A DNA stretch of 46,712 bases from assembly GCA_022509045.1 (NCBI GenBank), contig JAFLTZ010000006.1, positions 1-46,712 on the forward strand. The letters run 5' to 3'. The notes under the pieces were generated by a model. It was not told where the DNA came from. It searched no databases and was given only the letters and a program-made list of their open reading frames with translations. Of this stretch, positions 24,644-34,387 are shown in pieces; within the stretch, counting starts at the first letter, position 1, and the number at the start of each line of letters is the position of its first letter. The stretch comes from Muribaculaceae bacterium (GTDB lineage: Bacteria; Bacteroidota; Bacteroidia; Bacteroidales; Muribaculaceae). A program made the translations under genes and the position numbers.

Positions 24644-27268
24644 ATGAAATTAAAAGTTTTAAAACTGTTGCCAATTGTGATGTTTGCATTCGCTTCGTGT
24701 GGAGAGAATGATGAATTTAGCAAAGGAGCAGGAACAATCGATGTGCAGGCATCAATAGATTCCTCGGTTAAAAGTTCAATAACCACGAGGGCTATATCAA
24801 ATGCGATGAATGTGGAGCTCGACAGCTGTACATTGTCGATAGTAAAAGCAGATGGTACAAGTGCACCATTTGTCGGAAAATTTGCTGATTACCGTAGTGA
24901 TATGGAAATAGGCGTTGGCACATACGATGTGACTCTCGAATATGGGAATTCAGCATCGGAAGGCTTCAACCGACCATATTATTATGCGAGCAAGCAGGTA
25001 ACGGTAGTCGATCAGCAGACAACCTCACTGAGTTTGGATGCTAAGTTGAAAAATTCTATGATTGTGCTCGAATTTTCCGAGGCATTCGAAATGTATTTTA
25101 CAAGTTATGAAATCACATTGCAGTCATCCGGCAATACTTCAGTAGTGTGGAGTGCAGGAGAAAATCGTGCTGCATATTTACGTCCGGGAGCTATCAGTAT
25201 GAAAATGAAATTAAGCTCGGTTACCGGAAAAGAAGTAACAGTGGATGCCCCGGCAATAACAGCAGAAGAGGGTATATTATATAATGTGTCGCTTGATGTG
25301 AATGAAGGCGAGATAGGTAAAACATCAATTTCAATATCGTTTAATGATGAAACAGTACAGCAGCCTATTAATATAGAGATAAACGATGACATAGTGGATG
25401 CTGAAGCTCCGCTGATTCAGGTTGTTGGTTTTGAATCAGGGCAATCTATCAATGTTATAGAAGGAGAAGGTGCAGAACTCAATCCTAAGTTCCATATAAT
25501 AGCAACGGCCGGAATAGAAGAGGTATGGCTCACAACAACAGGTGATTATCTGCTTGGACAAGGCATGCCGCAGCAAGTAAATCTTGCGGGAGAACTCCCG
25601 GCAGAAACGATAGCTAAATTAAACTCACTTGGCTTGATTACAAAAGGATTGCTCTCCGGAAAAGATAAAATGGCGGTAGTGGATTTGTCGGGTTTGGTAA
25701 AGAATCTTCGTGCCAACTCGAATGAGGAACCAACGACATTCTCTGTGAAAGTGAAAGATGCTTACGGCAGATGGTTCCCGGAAGAAGGAAATCCTGAACC
25801 GGAATTGGTTGTAGATGTAGATGCTATTCATTTTGAAGCCACTGATGCTGAAAATATTCCGGTAGGTGAAAAATCAACAAGCTTTTTTATCACTACCAAT
25901 GGAAAGAGCGACGAACTTATGAGCAGCTTGAAAATTACGGCATTGAATACCGATGGCTTGCGTACTCCGGTGGAAATACTTAATATCGAGCCGCAGGAAA
26001 GTCCTGAGAATACATATAAGGTGTCAATACAATTGCCGTTGCGAAACTCCGACCCGCAAATACAGTGTGCATACCGCGATGCGGTTATTGTACCGGTGAA
26101 ATCAATCGGAATGGAGTATAGCGAAGCACAAACACAATTGATAGGGCTGGAAACTACTCAAAACAGAGCGATAGTCAGAGTGTTGAATGCCGAGATAATG
26201 CGTTTTGCAAGAGTGGCGTATGTTAATGGAAAAGAAATATCTATCGGCGCGGATATGCGTAATGATGTTAGAGGTGAGATACTTATTGCAGATAATGCCG
26301 AACTGAAGCCATCAAACGGTTACGAAGTTGCGGTATCGTTCCTCGCAATTCCGAGTAAGGAAAATGCTCCGAAAGTAACCGTAAATACAAAAGCGGTAAA
26401 AGAAGTGCCGAACGGTGACTTTGAAGACCTTGATGAAAGTGTTGAACGTACTAATATGAAAGAAGGTGGACAGCATAGACCAACGGTTGCATCCAGCTGG
26501 CTGCAAAATACACAGACGTTTGTGGTAAGAAAACCAGAAGGATGGAGTACAACAAATCCGATTACAGCATCGGATGAAGCTATTAATCAAAATTCATGGT
26601 TTGTTATTCCTTCGGTGTATAATACTACTCTTACTTGGTTAAGTTCTACGCAAGGACTTGAAGGCGGGAATTATGGAAAAGAAACAGCAACACCAGATGT
26701 TTATAAGAATTTGTCTGCGAAGAGTGGAAGTAATGCGATGGTAATAAGAAATGTGGCATATGACTTGAGTGGTGTATTGCCATCTGGTTACACTGGGACG
26801 GGATTAGGTAGTACAGCTAAAGACTATTATAATCATACCGCGCCGTCAGCTATAGCAAGCCGTATGGCGGGACGACTAATGCTTGGTGCTGGTGGAAACG
26901 GTACAGATTTTTCAGGAACTCCGAAGTCGCTTAAGTTGTGGTATATATTTAAGGAAAGCACAGATGCAGGTGAAACAGGGACGATAGAAATACAGCTTCT
27001 GAGTCAAAAAGATGGTGCCTCTGAGGGCAAAGTTGTTGCAACCGGAAGTGCAAACCTGCCGGCGTATGCATCGTCAAGCGACTATACACAGGTGAGTGTG
27101 CCGATAGTGTATAGTGATATGTGGAATGTGCCTGACAAGCTGAAAATAGTGATAAGGTCATCGAACAGAAATGATGCCGATGTAGTGATAACAAATCATA
27201 TCTCATTGCATGAGCAATCGGCATACGGTGCTCAGTTGTTTGTAGATGCTCTAACTTTTGAATATTAA
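24644..27268 (+). CDS. DUF4493-type surface lipoprotein with PCMD-like C-terminus
   Basis: 874 aa. Lipoprotein signal with lipidated C19 (MFAFASC), followed by acidic GENDE, which resembles the Bacteroides surface-export signal. Residues about 28-245 fit the DUF4493 pattern (GAGTIDVQASIDSSV; YDVTLEYGNS; TRPYYY-like segment). Residues about 265-400 hold a beta module shared with the next two lipoproteins. The C-terminal third, from NGDFED on, ending LFVDALTFEY, is a jelly-roll-like region akin to the PCMD (putative carbohydrate metabolism) domain, though more divergent than in the two other genes. No catalytic residues can be named. It heads a tight plus-strand array; the next gene starts 18 bases on. 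Confidence 0.72.
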   Translation: MKLKVLKLLPIVMFAFASCGENDEFSKGAGTIDVQASIDSSVKSSITTRAISNAMNVELDSCTLSIVKADGTSAPFVGKFADYRSDMEIGVGTYDVTLEYGNSASEGFNRPYYYASKQVTVVDQQTTSLSLDAKLKNSMIVLEFSEAFEMYFTSYEITLQSSGNTSVVWSAGENRAAYLRPGAISMKMKLSSVTGKEVTVDAPAITAEEGILYNVSLDVNEGEIGKTSISISFNDETVQQPINIEINDDIVDAEAPLIQVVGFESGQSINVIEGEGAELNPKFHIIATAGIEEVWLTTTGDYLLGQGMPQQVNLAGELPAETIAKLNSLGLITKGLLSGKDKMAVVDLSGLVKNLRANSNEEPTTFSVKVKDAYGRWFPEEGNPEPELVVDVDAIHFEATDAENIPVGEKSTSFFITTNGKSDELMSSLKITALNTDGLRTPVEILNIEPQESPENTYKVSIQLPLRNSDPQIQCAYRDAVIVPVKSIGMEYSEAQTQLIGLETTQNRAIVRVLNAEIMRFARVAYVNGKEISIGADMRNDVRGEILIADNAELKPSNGYEVAVSFLAIPSKENAPKVTVNTKAVKEVPNGDFEDLDESVERTNMKEGGQHRPTVASSWLQNTQTFVVRKPEGWSTTNPITASDEAINQNSWFVIPSVYNTTLTWLSSTQGLEGGNYGKETATPDVYKNLSAKSGSNAMVIRNVAYDLSGVLPSGYTGTGLGSTAKDYYNHTAPSAIASRMAGRLMLGAGGNGTDFSGTPKSLKLWYIFKESTDAGETGTIEIQLLSQKDGASEGKVVATGSANLPAYASSSDYTQVSVPIVYSDMWNVPDKLKIVIRSSNRNDADVVITNHISLHEQSAYGAQLFVDALTFEY

Positions 27269-27286
27269 TAATTCTTACATTGCATA

Positions 27287-28831
27287 ATGATGAAAAAGAT
27301 ATATAACATATTGGCAGCAGGGGCAATAGCTCTGATGACGCTAAATAGCTGTGACGATCCGTATGCAGCGTATGAAGAAACAAAAGGTGAAGGTCAGCTA
27401 TCGACCAAAGATTTTGTGCTTAGTGTAGTAAAAGAAGAAGGAACACGTGCAGTGACCGATGTGAACGACTTTACCGTAAAAGTGGTGAATGTAGTGAACG
27501 GTTCTGAAAAATCGTGGAAATATTCTGAAATGCCGGGCGTGATAACCCTGACAATAGGAAATTATCGTGTGGAAGCATTTAATGAAACTCCACAGGATGC
27601 GGCATGGGATGCACCATATTATTATAAGGATACCACAATAACGATTCAGAAAGATAAAATGGAATCACTGGGCGCACTTATGTGCGGATTGTGTAATATG
27701 AAAGTATCGGTACGTTACGACCAGAAACTTCGCGCATTGCTTGGTAATGATGCGGTGGTGAAGGCATTCCTTGAAAATAATCCGAGCAAAAGTCTTGATT
27801 ACACGTTAGAGCGTGTGGATGCAGAAACTGCCGGCTATTTCAAATATGTAGAAGGCTCAAAAACTATGGTGCTGGAGTTCTCGGGAAGTGTGAAAGGCAG
27901 TAAAGTGAACACATATCGAGTGAACACAGAAGTCAATCCCGGAGAACATCATATAGTGACTTTCGGGCTTAAAGATACTCCGGGAATACCGGGTGAAAAC
28001 GGATACATAGAAGGTAGCGGGATGTCGATTAACACTACGGTTACAGTTGTAAAAGTAAACAATAATATAAATCCCGGAAATGATAATGTAGATCCGTTTG
28101 AATCGTTAGAACTATCTAATGATAAAGTCTCTATAAAAGCAGATGGAGGTGAAGCACAAATAACAGTATCAGCAAAGGGTAGCAACGGTTGGTTTATAAC
28201 CGGAGTGCCGGAATGGCTCAAGGTAACACCTACAACAGGGATTGCCGGTACAGAAAGTGCCGAAATTACTAAGGTCGTTATTACCGCAGAAGAAAACGTG
28301 GAAAAAGAATCTCGCGAGGCGACAATAAATGTGAGAATGGCTCGCATGACAAAAACAGTAACAATCACACAAGCAGGAGTCGGTGGCTCAGAACCGGACC
28401 CGGGCCTGGGTGGAGACGATTTGCCAACGATAACATCGACAACGGTGTTGCTTAACACACCTATTGACATTACAAATGTAGCCCAAGGTACACAGTTCAC
28501 TGTTGATATGACAGCTCCTAAAGGATTTAAAAACATCTTTGTCGTTATAGATTCTGAGACGATGAGTGAAAGCGACCTTGAAGTTATGGGGCTTGCCCAA
28601 AGTTTTGATCTCGCGCATCCGGGAGACTTGGGCGAAGGGCTTGAGAGTTTAGGTTTCCCATATGGAGATGCCGTATTAGGGCAGACCGAAACAGGTTTTA
28701 ATATTTCAGACTTTGTGCCGCTGATTCCTGCATTAGGTAACGGTAGAAGTACCTTTAAAATTACTGTTGTTGACAATGAAGAACAACAAGTCTCGGCAGA
28801 TTTGATAATGGTAGTAAATAAGAATAAGTAA
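27287..28831 (+). CDS. DUF4493-type lipoprotein with BACON domain
   Basis: 514 aa. Lipobox TLNSC with lipidated C22 (C21 if the second Met is used), followed by DDPY. DUF4493-like region about 35-255, with GEGQLSTKDFVLSVV and the YRVEAFNE and PYYYKD segments recurring in the neighbouring paralogues. About 280-375 is a BACON domain (LSNDKVSIKADGGEAQITV; WLKVTPTTG; VTITQAG), an Ig-like fold in surface glycan- or mucin-binding proteins. About 390-514 is the shared beta module (LEVMGLAQSFDLAHP). It lacks the PCMD end found on its neighbours, so it may be a binding partner. Ligand unknown. Confidence 0.72.
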   Translation: MMKKIYNILAAGAIALMTLNSCDDPYAAYEETKGEGQLSTKDFVLSVVKEEGTRAVTDVNDFTVKVVNVVNGSEKSWKYSEMPGVITLTIGNYRVEAFNETPQDAAWDAPYYYKDTTITIQKDKMESLGALMCGLCNMKVSVRYDQKLRALLGNDAVVKAFLENNPSKSLDYTLERVDAETAGYFKYVEGSKTMVLEFSGSVKGSKVNTYRVNTEVNPGEHHIVTFGLKDTPGIPGENGYIEGSGMSINTTVTVVKVNNNINPGNDNVDPFESLELSNDKVSIKADGGEAQITVSAKGSNGWFITGVPEWLKVTPTTGIAGTESAEITKVVITAEENVEKESREATINVRMARMTKTVTITQAGVGGSEPDPGLGGDDLPTITSTTVLLNTPIDITNVAQGTQFTVDMTAPKGFKNIFVVIDSETMSESDLEVMGLAQSFDLAHPGDLGEGLESLGFPYGDAVLGQTETGFNISDFVPLIPALGNGRSTFKITVVDNEEQQVSADLIMVVNKNK

Positions 28832-28832
28832 T

Positions 28833-28840
28833 AAGGAGGG
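28833..28840 (+). promoter_or_regulatory. Unusually strong Shine-Dalgarno
   Basis: AAGGAGGG ends seven bases before ATG 28848. Most genes here have A-rich leaders with no such motif, as expected for Bacteroidota ribosomes, whose anti-Shine-Dalgarno is largely occluded by bS21 and neighbours. The strong match is therefore exceptional. Confidence 0.7.
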
Positions 28841-28847
28841 ATAAGTA

Positions 28848-31055
28848 ATGAAAAAGATATATAACAGTTTCATAATAGGGCTGCTCGCGGTATGTGGCGC
28901 GAGTGTAATGACCTCCTGTTCAGAAGATACAGATAATTTCGGTAAAGGAACGGTACGCTTCAATGTGGATGTAAATCAGTATGTTGAAGTAAAGACCCGT
29001 GAAGCAAATACCGAAGAACTTGAAAAGACATGTGTGCTGTATGTGTATCAAGGTGAAAACTTGGTGCGCAAATATCGCGGACTTTCAAATTTTGAAGATT
29101 TAGTGTTGTTTAGCGGTGCGTATAGAGCAGAAGCATACGCAGGAGAGTATCAGCCGGCATCATTTGAAAAGCAATATTTTGAAGGTTCAAAGGAATTTAC
29201 AGTAGAAAAAGGTGAAATATCGACTGTGGATGTAGAATGTATGATAGCCAACACTGTGGTATCGGTAAGCACCGACGAAAATGTGGCAACTGTGTTGTCG
29301 GATATAGCATTTGAAGTTAGCAGCAGCGAAGGAAATCTGACTTTTAAGGATGAAACATTCGATTCCAAAGGCTACTTTATGATGCCCCCGAATGAAACCA
29401 CGTTGAAATATGCGCTCAAAGGTACATATCTCACAGGCGATAATATAGGTGGCGAATTTGTGCGAGCCGGAGAAATTACAGATGTAAAACCTGCTACCGA
29501 ATATGCGGTGAAAGTGACATATAACAAGAATGCAGGTTCATTCGGAGGTGCATACTTTGATATCGTAATTGATGAAAAAGAGTTGATAGTGGAACATAAT
29601 CCCACTATAGAAGCTGCTCCGCATATCGCAGCACCTAACGATATTCCGCTTGGTGAAGTAGTGGCTCGCAAAGATGAGTTAAATCATTATATAGTATATG
29701 TGGCAGCTGTGACAGAACTGACAAGCCTAAGCATAGAGAGTGACCGCTTCGCCTCGTTGGGTATGATGAGCAAGTTTGACCTGATTACAACTTCAACTCC
29801 TGCCGACATAATAGCTTATGGTATCGTGCATGAAGATAAGACTTTGCCGGAAGATAAGGCGGAAGGAAAGCAGTTGATGATGGTTGAGTTTAATGATGTA
29901 TTCTTCAATAAATTGAATGCCAATCCGGGAGAATATGCAATAAAATTCAGTGCAACGGATAAGAATGATTGTACGACGGAAGCTACACTTACCTTTGTTA
30001 TAACAGAAGATAAGTTGATAGCAGAAAAAGCTCCATCTGTGATAACTTACAATTCGGTAACTTTGGAAGCTACATTAGCAGATGAAAATGCTGTAAATCC
30101 AGGTTTCGAATATAGAGAAGCAGCAAACACAAGGGCAGAAGCCGAATGGATAAAAGCGCCGAATGTGCAAATAAGCGGTACAAAGGTATCCGTACAAATA
30201 TCAGGTTTGAAAGCCGGTGTTGCGTATGAATACAGAGTGGTGTGGGATGGAATGAATACCACTCCTCCGGTATATAGCTTCACAACAAAAGCATATCCGC
30301 AACTCGAAAATGCAAGTTTTGAAACATGGGGCTCAAGTGGCAGTATCATATTGCCTGCACTCAACATAAACAGTCGCTATTGGGACTGTGGTAATCATGG
30401 ATCTTCTACATTGAATGTGAATGTTACAAACAAAGATTCCCAATACAAGAACTCCGGCAGTTTCTCTGCAAAACTTCGTTCTCAATTTGTCGGTATCGGA
30501 ACTATAGGTAAATTTGCAGCAGGTAATATTTTTGTGGGTCAGTATCTTGATACTGATGGAATGGACGGAGTTATCGGATTCGGTCGCCCATTTGATTTTG
30601 CAGTAGAAAATGGCGCAGTAATTAAGCCGAAAGCAATTAGGGCATGGGTTCGTTATGAACCTGGAACAGGTGTCAATAAGAAGGGTGCCAATAGCAGCTA
30701 CATAGGGGAAGGAGAAACCGATAAAGGTCAGATTTATATTGCACTATGTGGCGAAAGTTCTGATGACGGAGATACTTATGAAGGAGTACAATATGCCCGA
30801 GTGGTTAGAACAAAAACTGCGAGATTGTTTGATTCGGAGGCAGCAAATGTAGTGGCATACGGAGAGCATACATTTGAAGCGGCAACCGATGGAAACGGTA
30901 TGGTCCAAGTAACGATACCATTCAATGATGTGCATCCGACAGTGGTGCCGAAATATGTGGTATTCGTGGCGTCGGCATCAAAATATGGTGACTTCTTCAG
31001 TGGAGGCGAAGGCTCTACGATGTGGCTTGACGATGTGGAACTTGTATATGAATAA
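28848..31055 (+). CDS. DUF4493-type lipoprotein with Fn3-like and PCMD domains
   Basis: 735 aa. Lipobox MTSC with C24, followed by acidic SEDTDN, a likely surface-export signal. DUF4493-like domain about 32-245 (GKGTVRFNVDVNQYV; YRAEAYAGEYQPASF). The shared beta module spans about 260-390 (LGMMSKFDLITT). A fibronectin-III-like domain lies at about 395-480 (SGLKAGVAYEYRVVW). The C-terminal PCMD-like domain, about 485-735, has FGRPF, KGQIYIALCG and SASKYGDFFSGGEGST close to the end. The last motif is nearly identical in the lipoprotein at 32807, so the two C-termini are paralogous. Catalytic or ligand residues are unknown. Confidence 0.75.
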   Translation: MKKIYNSFIIGLLAVCGASVMTSCSEDTDNFGKGTVRFNVDVNQYVEVKTREANTEELEKTCVLYVYQGENLVRKYRGLSNFEDLVLFSGAYRAEAYAGEYQPASFEKQYFEGSKEFTVEKGEISTVDVECMIANTVVSVSTDENVATVLSDIAFEVSSSEGNLTFKDETFDSKGYFMMPPNETTLKYALKGTYLTGDNIGGEFVRAGEITDVKPATEYAVKVTYNKNAGSFGGAYFDIVIDEKELIVEHNPTIEAAPHIAAPNDIPLGEVVARKDELNHYIVYVAAVTELTSLSIESDRFASLGMMSKFDLITTSTPADIIAYGIVHEDKTLPEDKAEGKQLMMVEFNDVFFNKLNANPGEYAIKFSATDKNDCTTEATLTFVITEDKLIAEKAPSVITYNSVTLEATLADENAVNPGFEYREAANTRAEAEWIKAPNVQISGTKVSVQISGLKAGVAYEYRVVWDGMNTTPPVYSFTTKAYPQLENASFETWGSSGSIILPALNINSRYWDCGNHGSSTLNVNVTNKDSQYKNSGSFSAKLRSQFVGIGTIGKFAAGNIFVGQYLDTDGMDGVIGFGRPFDFAVENGAVIKPKAIRAWVRYEPGTGVNKKGANSSYIGEGETDKGQIYIALCGESSDDGDTYEGVQYARVVRTKTARLFDSEAANVVAYGEHTFEAATDGNGMVQVTIPFNDVHPTVVPKYVVFVASASKYGDFFSGGEGSTMWLDDVELVYE

Positions 31056-31059
31056 ATAG

Positions 31060-31800
31060 ATGAATTGTTGTAAGAAACTGATAATAACATTATTTACTGC
31101 AGCATTGGTGACTGCAAGCAGCGCTGCCCAAACCGAATTCTCGAGGGGCATCGAGCAGCAGTCGTTTATACCCAAGGGGCAGTGGGTGGCCGGTTTTAGC
31201 GCAAGCTTCAGCCAGACGAATATGAATAACTATCAGTTTCTTATAATTGAAGGTATCAGTGGTGACAATTACGGGATGAAAGTGAGTCCAATGGCATGCT
31301 ACATATTCAAAGATAATATGGGTGTGGGCGGGAGATTCGCATATTCCCGTTCACGCACCAAGATGGATAATGTGAGTATTGTATTGGATTCTGAAACAGA
31401 CTACTCGCTTGAAAACTTCTATAATATATCGCAAAAATATTCCACAATGGCTGTGTTCAGAAATTATATGAGCATAGGTAATACCAAGCGATTCGGATTG
31501 TTTGCAGAATTGCAGTTGGAGTATGGATATGGCGAGTCGAAACTCACCAACGGGAAAGGTCGTGATTTCACGGGTACATACCGACGGGATTATTCGTTTG
31601 ATATAGGTTTGGCTCCCGGCATTATAATGTTTTTGAGCAATTATTCGGCTATAGAACTGAATGTTGGAGTATTAGGATTCGGATACAATCATTCAAAGAT
31701 GACTACAGACCGAATTTATATATCCGATCTGAAAAGTCGAAACGCTAATTTTCATATTAACATATTCTCGATATCGTTCGGGGTGGCATTTTATTTGTAA
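31060..31800 (+). CDS. Small outer-membrane beta-barrel protein (first of a pair)
   Basis: 246 aa with a signal peptide (about 1-23). The mature part is a run of amphipathic strands with turns, beginning SFIPKGQWVAGFSASFSQ and ending FSISFGVAFYL, consistent with an 8-10-stranded outer-membrane barrel of the OmpW/OMP_b-brl type. Fe- or ligand-binding plugs and POTRA domains are absent. It begins four bases after the PCMD lipoprotein and is followed after five bases by a paralogue sharing FIPKGQW and similar strand spacing. Function unknown; position suggests partnership with the surface lipoproteins. Confidence 0.72.
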   Translation: MNCCKKLIITLFTAALVTASSAAQTEFSRGIEQQSFIPKGQWVAGFSASFSQTNMNNYQFLIIEGISGDNYGMKVSPMACYIFKDNMGVGGRFAYSRSRTKMDNVSIVLDSETDYSLENFYNISQKYSTMAVFRNYMSIGNTKRFGLFAELQLEYGYGESKLTNGKGRDFTGTYRRDYSFDIGLAPGIIMFLSNYSAIELNVGVLGFGYNHSKMTTDRIYISDLKSRNANFHINIFSISFGVAFYL

Positions 31801-31805
31801 GGATA

Positions 31806-32807
31806 ATGAACAGATTGCGTACGATATTGATAATAGTAGTATTAGCGATGGCATCGGCATCGGTTAAAGCCGAAGCTATGTCGGATTCTATAGTGGTGTT
31901 CGACACGAAGGGTGTGCGTTATACACTGAAGCAGATGGACCCGGGAACAATGCGCAGCGATACTGTATATATTCCTATTGTGGTTCGCGACACGGTGTAT
32001 CTGCCGGAGGCCATGCATCCCGATTCGCTCCGAAAAGCCACAGTAGTGGTTCATGAGAACGCTCCGGTTAAAGAATATGATTACGTAATAATCAAAGGTG
32101 ATACGGTGAATATGATTATTCCGGAGAAAAATCTCGGGCGTTATGACAGAGGATTGTTTAATTTCTTATTCATTCCGAAAGGGCAGTGGTCGTTTGGACT
32201 GACGGCATCCTATGGCGGGCTCCAAACACAGGATCTCGAATTGCTAAATGTGATAAGCGATGTGAATGTGAGCGGAGTGACCTACTCAATAAGACCGTAT
32301 TTGTCGTATTTCTTTAATAATAATTCGGCATTGGGTATGCGAATGAGTTATACGCATGGGAATCTCGATTTGAATTCATTGGGAATGGACTTCGGAGATG
32401 ACATAAATTTTAATCTTAACGGAATAAAGTATAAGCGTGAAGCATATAATGCGTCGATATTTTATCGCCATTATATTGGTCTTGACAGAAATAGGCGATT
32501 CGGAATCTTTAATGAAGTGGATTTGGCGTATGGCAGTGGCAACGGACAGTTTGTTCGCAATTATAACTCTGCGCCACGTGATACACGAACAAATACGGTG
32601 GAATGCAGATTGAATTTTTCACCGGGCTTGTGTGTATTTATGCATGAAAATGTGAGTTTCAACGTGTCGTTTGGAGTGTTCGGGCTATACTTGAAACGTG
32701 AAAAGCAGACCACTGACGGGGTGGAAGAAGGAAGCCGATTCTCAAGCGGAGCCGATTTTAAATTTAATGTGTTTAATATCAATCTCGGAATAGCAGTGCA
32801 TATATAA
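31806..32807 (+). CDS. Small outer-membrane beta-barrel protein with periplasmic N-terminus (second of a pair)
   Basis: 333 aa with a signal peptide (about 1-22). Compared with its upstream paralogue it has about 95 extra N-terminal residues containing repeated DTVY-type strands (DTVYIPIVV, DTVYLPEA, GDTVNMIIP), perhaps a periplasmic domain. From LFIPKGQWSFGLTASY on, the strand pattern follows the first barrel (RMSYTHG; YRHYIGLDRNRRFGIFNE) and ends FNINLGIAVHI. The two genes are probably an ancient duplication. Its stop TAA shares one base with the ATG of the next lipoprotein gene. Confidence 0.72.
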   Translation: MNRLRTILIIVVLAMASASVKAEAMSDSIVVFDTKGVRYTLKQMDPGTMRSDTVYIPIVVRDTVYLPEAMHPDSLRKATVVVHENAPVKEYDYVIIKGDTVNMIIPEKNLGRYDRGLFNFLFIPKGQWSFGLTASYGGLQTQDLELLNVISDVNVSGVTYSIRPYLSYFFNNNSALGMRMSYTHGNLDLNSLGMDFGDDINFNLNGIKYKREAYNASIFYRHYIGLDRNRRFGIFNEVDLAYGSGNGQFVRNYNSAPRDTRTNTVECRLNFSPGLCVFMHENVSFNVSFGVFGLYLKREKQTTDGVEEGSRFSSGADFKFNVFNINLGIAVHI

Positions 32808-34387
32808 TGATAAAGAAAGGGAAAATCTGTAGCATATTATTCTGTGCAATGTTGTTGTTGCTGTGCGGGTGTATAAAAAATGATATACCATACCCGCATC
32901 TTGATACCGAAATTGTAAAGATTTCAGCAGAAGGTGAGGTGAAAGCGGCTGCAATCGATGCACAAGAACAGACTGTAATGTTGTATCTGGGTGAAACCGT
33001 TAATCCTGAATCTGTAACAATCAGCAATATAACCCTTTCGGACGGAGCGGTACTAAAATATCCTGATGTGAAAGAACCATTGAACTTGTCGCATCCAATA
33101 GTGGCTGTGCTGTATCAGTTTTATGAATATGAATGGGTGATAAGTGCCACACAAGAGATAGAACGATATTTCACAATTGACGGACAGATAGGTTCCGCTG
33201 TTATAGATGTTCCCAATCATCGTGTGGTGGTGGATGTGCCGGAATCTGTAGATATAAAGCATCTGAAGGTGATGTCGATGAAACTTGCACCGGCAGAAGT
33301 AACAGAATATTCCGACAATCTCGAGGGCAAGTTAGTGGATTTCAGTTCACCGGTAGAGGTAACAGCGTCATATTTCGGGAAAAGCGAAAAATGGACTATA
33401 TATGTACGACTCACCGATGTTACAATTACACTCAACCGGATAGATGCATGGACCAAAGTGATATGGGTGTATGCTGCCGGTGAATCGGGTAAAGAACTCG
33501 GTGTGCAGTACAGGAAGAGTGGAACTGACGATTGGATGGAGGTCCCCAAATCGATGCTTACCATTAACGGGGGTGAAATAACTGCGCGTATTTCCGGCGT
33601 ACAGGAATTAACGGAATATGAAATACGAGCCTATTGTGGAGAGGAATACACTCCGGTGAACAGAGTGACTACGGAAGCTGTACTTACCATTCCAAACATG
33701 ATGCTCGACCAATGGAGCAAAGACGGAAAAATATGGAATCCGTGGGCTGAAGGCTCTGAACCATATTGGGATACCGGAAATAAAGGAGCAGCTACACTTG
33801 GAGAAAGTAATGTGATGCCTACCGAAGGATGTTGGAATAGTGCCACTTCAGGGACGTCGGCATTGCTGAAAACAGAATTTAAAGGAATCGGTAGTGTAGG
33901 CAAACTGGCAGCAGGCAGTGTATATACGGGAGAATTTATACGCGTCGATGGGACAAATGGAATACTTAATTTCGGACGTCCGTTTACCGGCAGACCTACA
34001 AAATTGCGTGGATATTTGAAATATAAATCTGCACCAATCAGTCATGCTTCCGCTGAGTACTCTTATATGATGAATCGCCCTGATACGGCGCAGATATACT
34101 TTGCGCTTGCCGATTGGCCGGAGCCGTTTGAAATACGAACAAATCCGAAGAATCAACAACTTTTCGACGCTAATTCGGAATCGGTAATAGCGTATGGAAC
34201 AGTGCTGTATGGTGAAGATGTTAACGAATTTACCGAATTTGAAGTGGAGCTTGACTATAAAGCCACAAACAGAGTGCCTCGCTATATTCTGATAGTGTGT
34301 GCCGCTTCAAAATATGGAGATTTCTTTACAGGTGGAGTTGGAAGTACCTTAAATGTAAGTAACCTATGGTTAGACTGGGAATATTGA
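32807..34387 (+). CDS. PCMD-type lipoprotein
   Basis: 526 aa. Lipobox LLCGC with C22. Residues about 30-205 contain two similar beta segments (GEVKAAAIDAQEQTVMLYL and GSAVIDVPNHRVVVDVPES), which look like tandem DUF5018/Ig-like domains of unknown role. A fibronectin-III-like domain follows at about 207-295 (SGVQELTEYEIRAYC). The C-terminal PCMD-like domain, about 295-526, carries NFGRPF, AQIYFALADW and AASKYGDFFTGGVGST, close to the C-terminus of the lipoprotein at 28848. It lacks the DUF4493 N-terminus of the first three. The following gene overlaps by 22 bases. Confidence 0.74.
   Translation: MIKKGKICSILFCAMLLLLCGCIKNDIPYPHLDTEIVKISAEGEVKAAAIDAQEQTVMLYLGETVNPESVTISNITLSDGAVLKYPDVKEPLNLSHPIVAVLYQFYEYEWVISATQEIERYFTIDGQIGSAVIDVPNHRVVVDVPESVDIKHLKVMSMKLAPAEVTEYSDNLEGKLVDFSSPVEVTASYFGKSEKWTIYVRLTDVTITLNRIDAWTKVIWVYAAGESGKELGVQYRKSGTDDWMEVPKSMLTINGGEITARISGVQELTEYEIRAYCGEEYTPVNRVTTEAVLTIPNMMLDQWSKDGKIWNPWAEGSEPYWDTGNKGAATLGESNVMPTEGCWNSATSGTSALLKTEFKGIGSVGKLAAGSVYTGEFIRVDGTNGILNFGRPFTGRPTKLRGYLKYKSAPISHASAEYSYMMNRPDTAQIYFALADWPEPFEIRTNPKNQQLFDANSESVIAYGTVLYGEDVNEFTEFEVELDYKATNRVPRYILIVCAASKYGDFFTGGVGSTLNVSNLWLDWEY

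Noticed and set aside
27949..28776. 275-codon minus-strand ORF antisense to the BACON lipoprotein gene
   Set aside because: It lies wholly within a well-supported gene, shows low-complexity Ser/Pro/Val composition typical of an antisense frame, and has no promoter or family resemblance.
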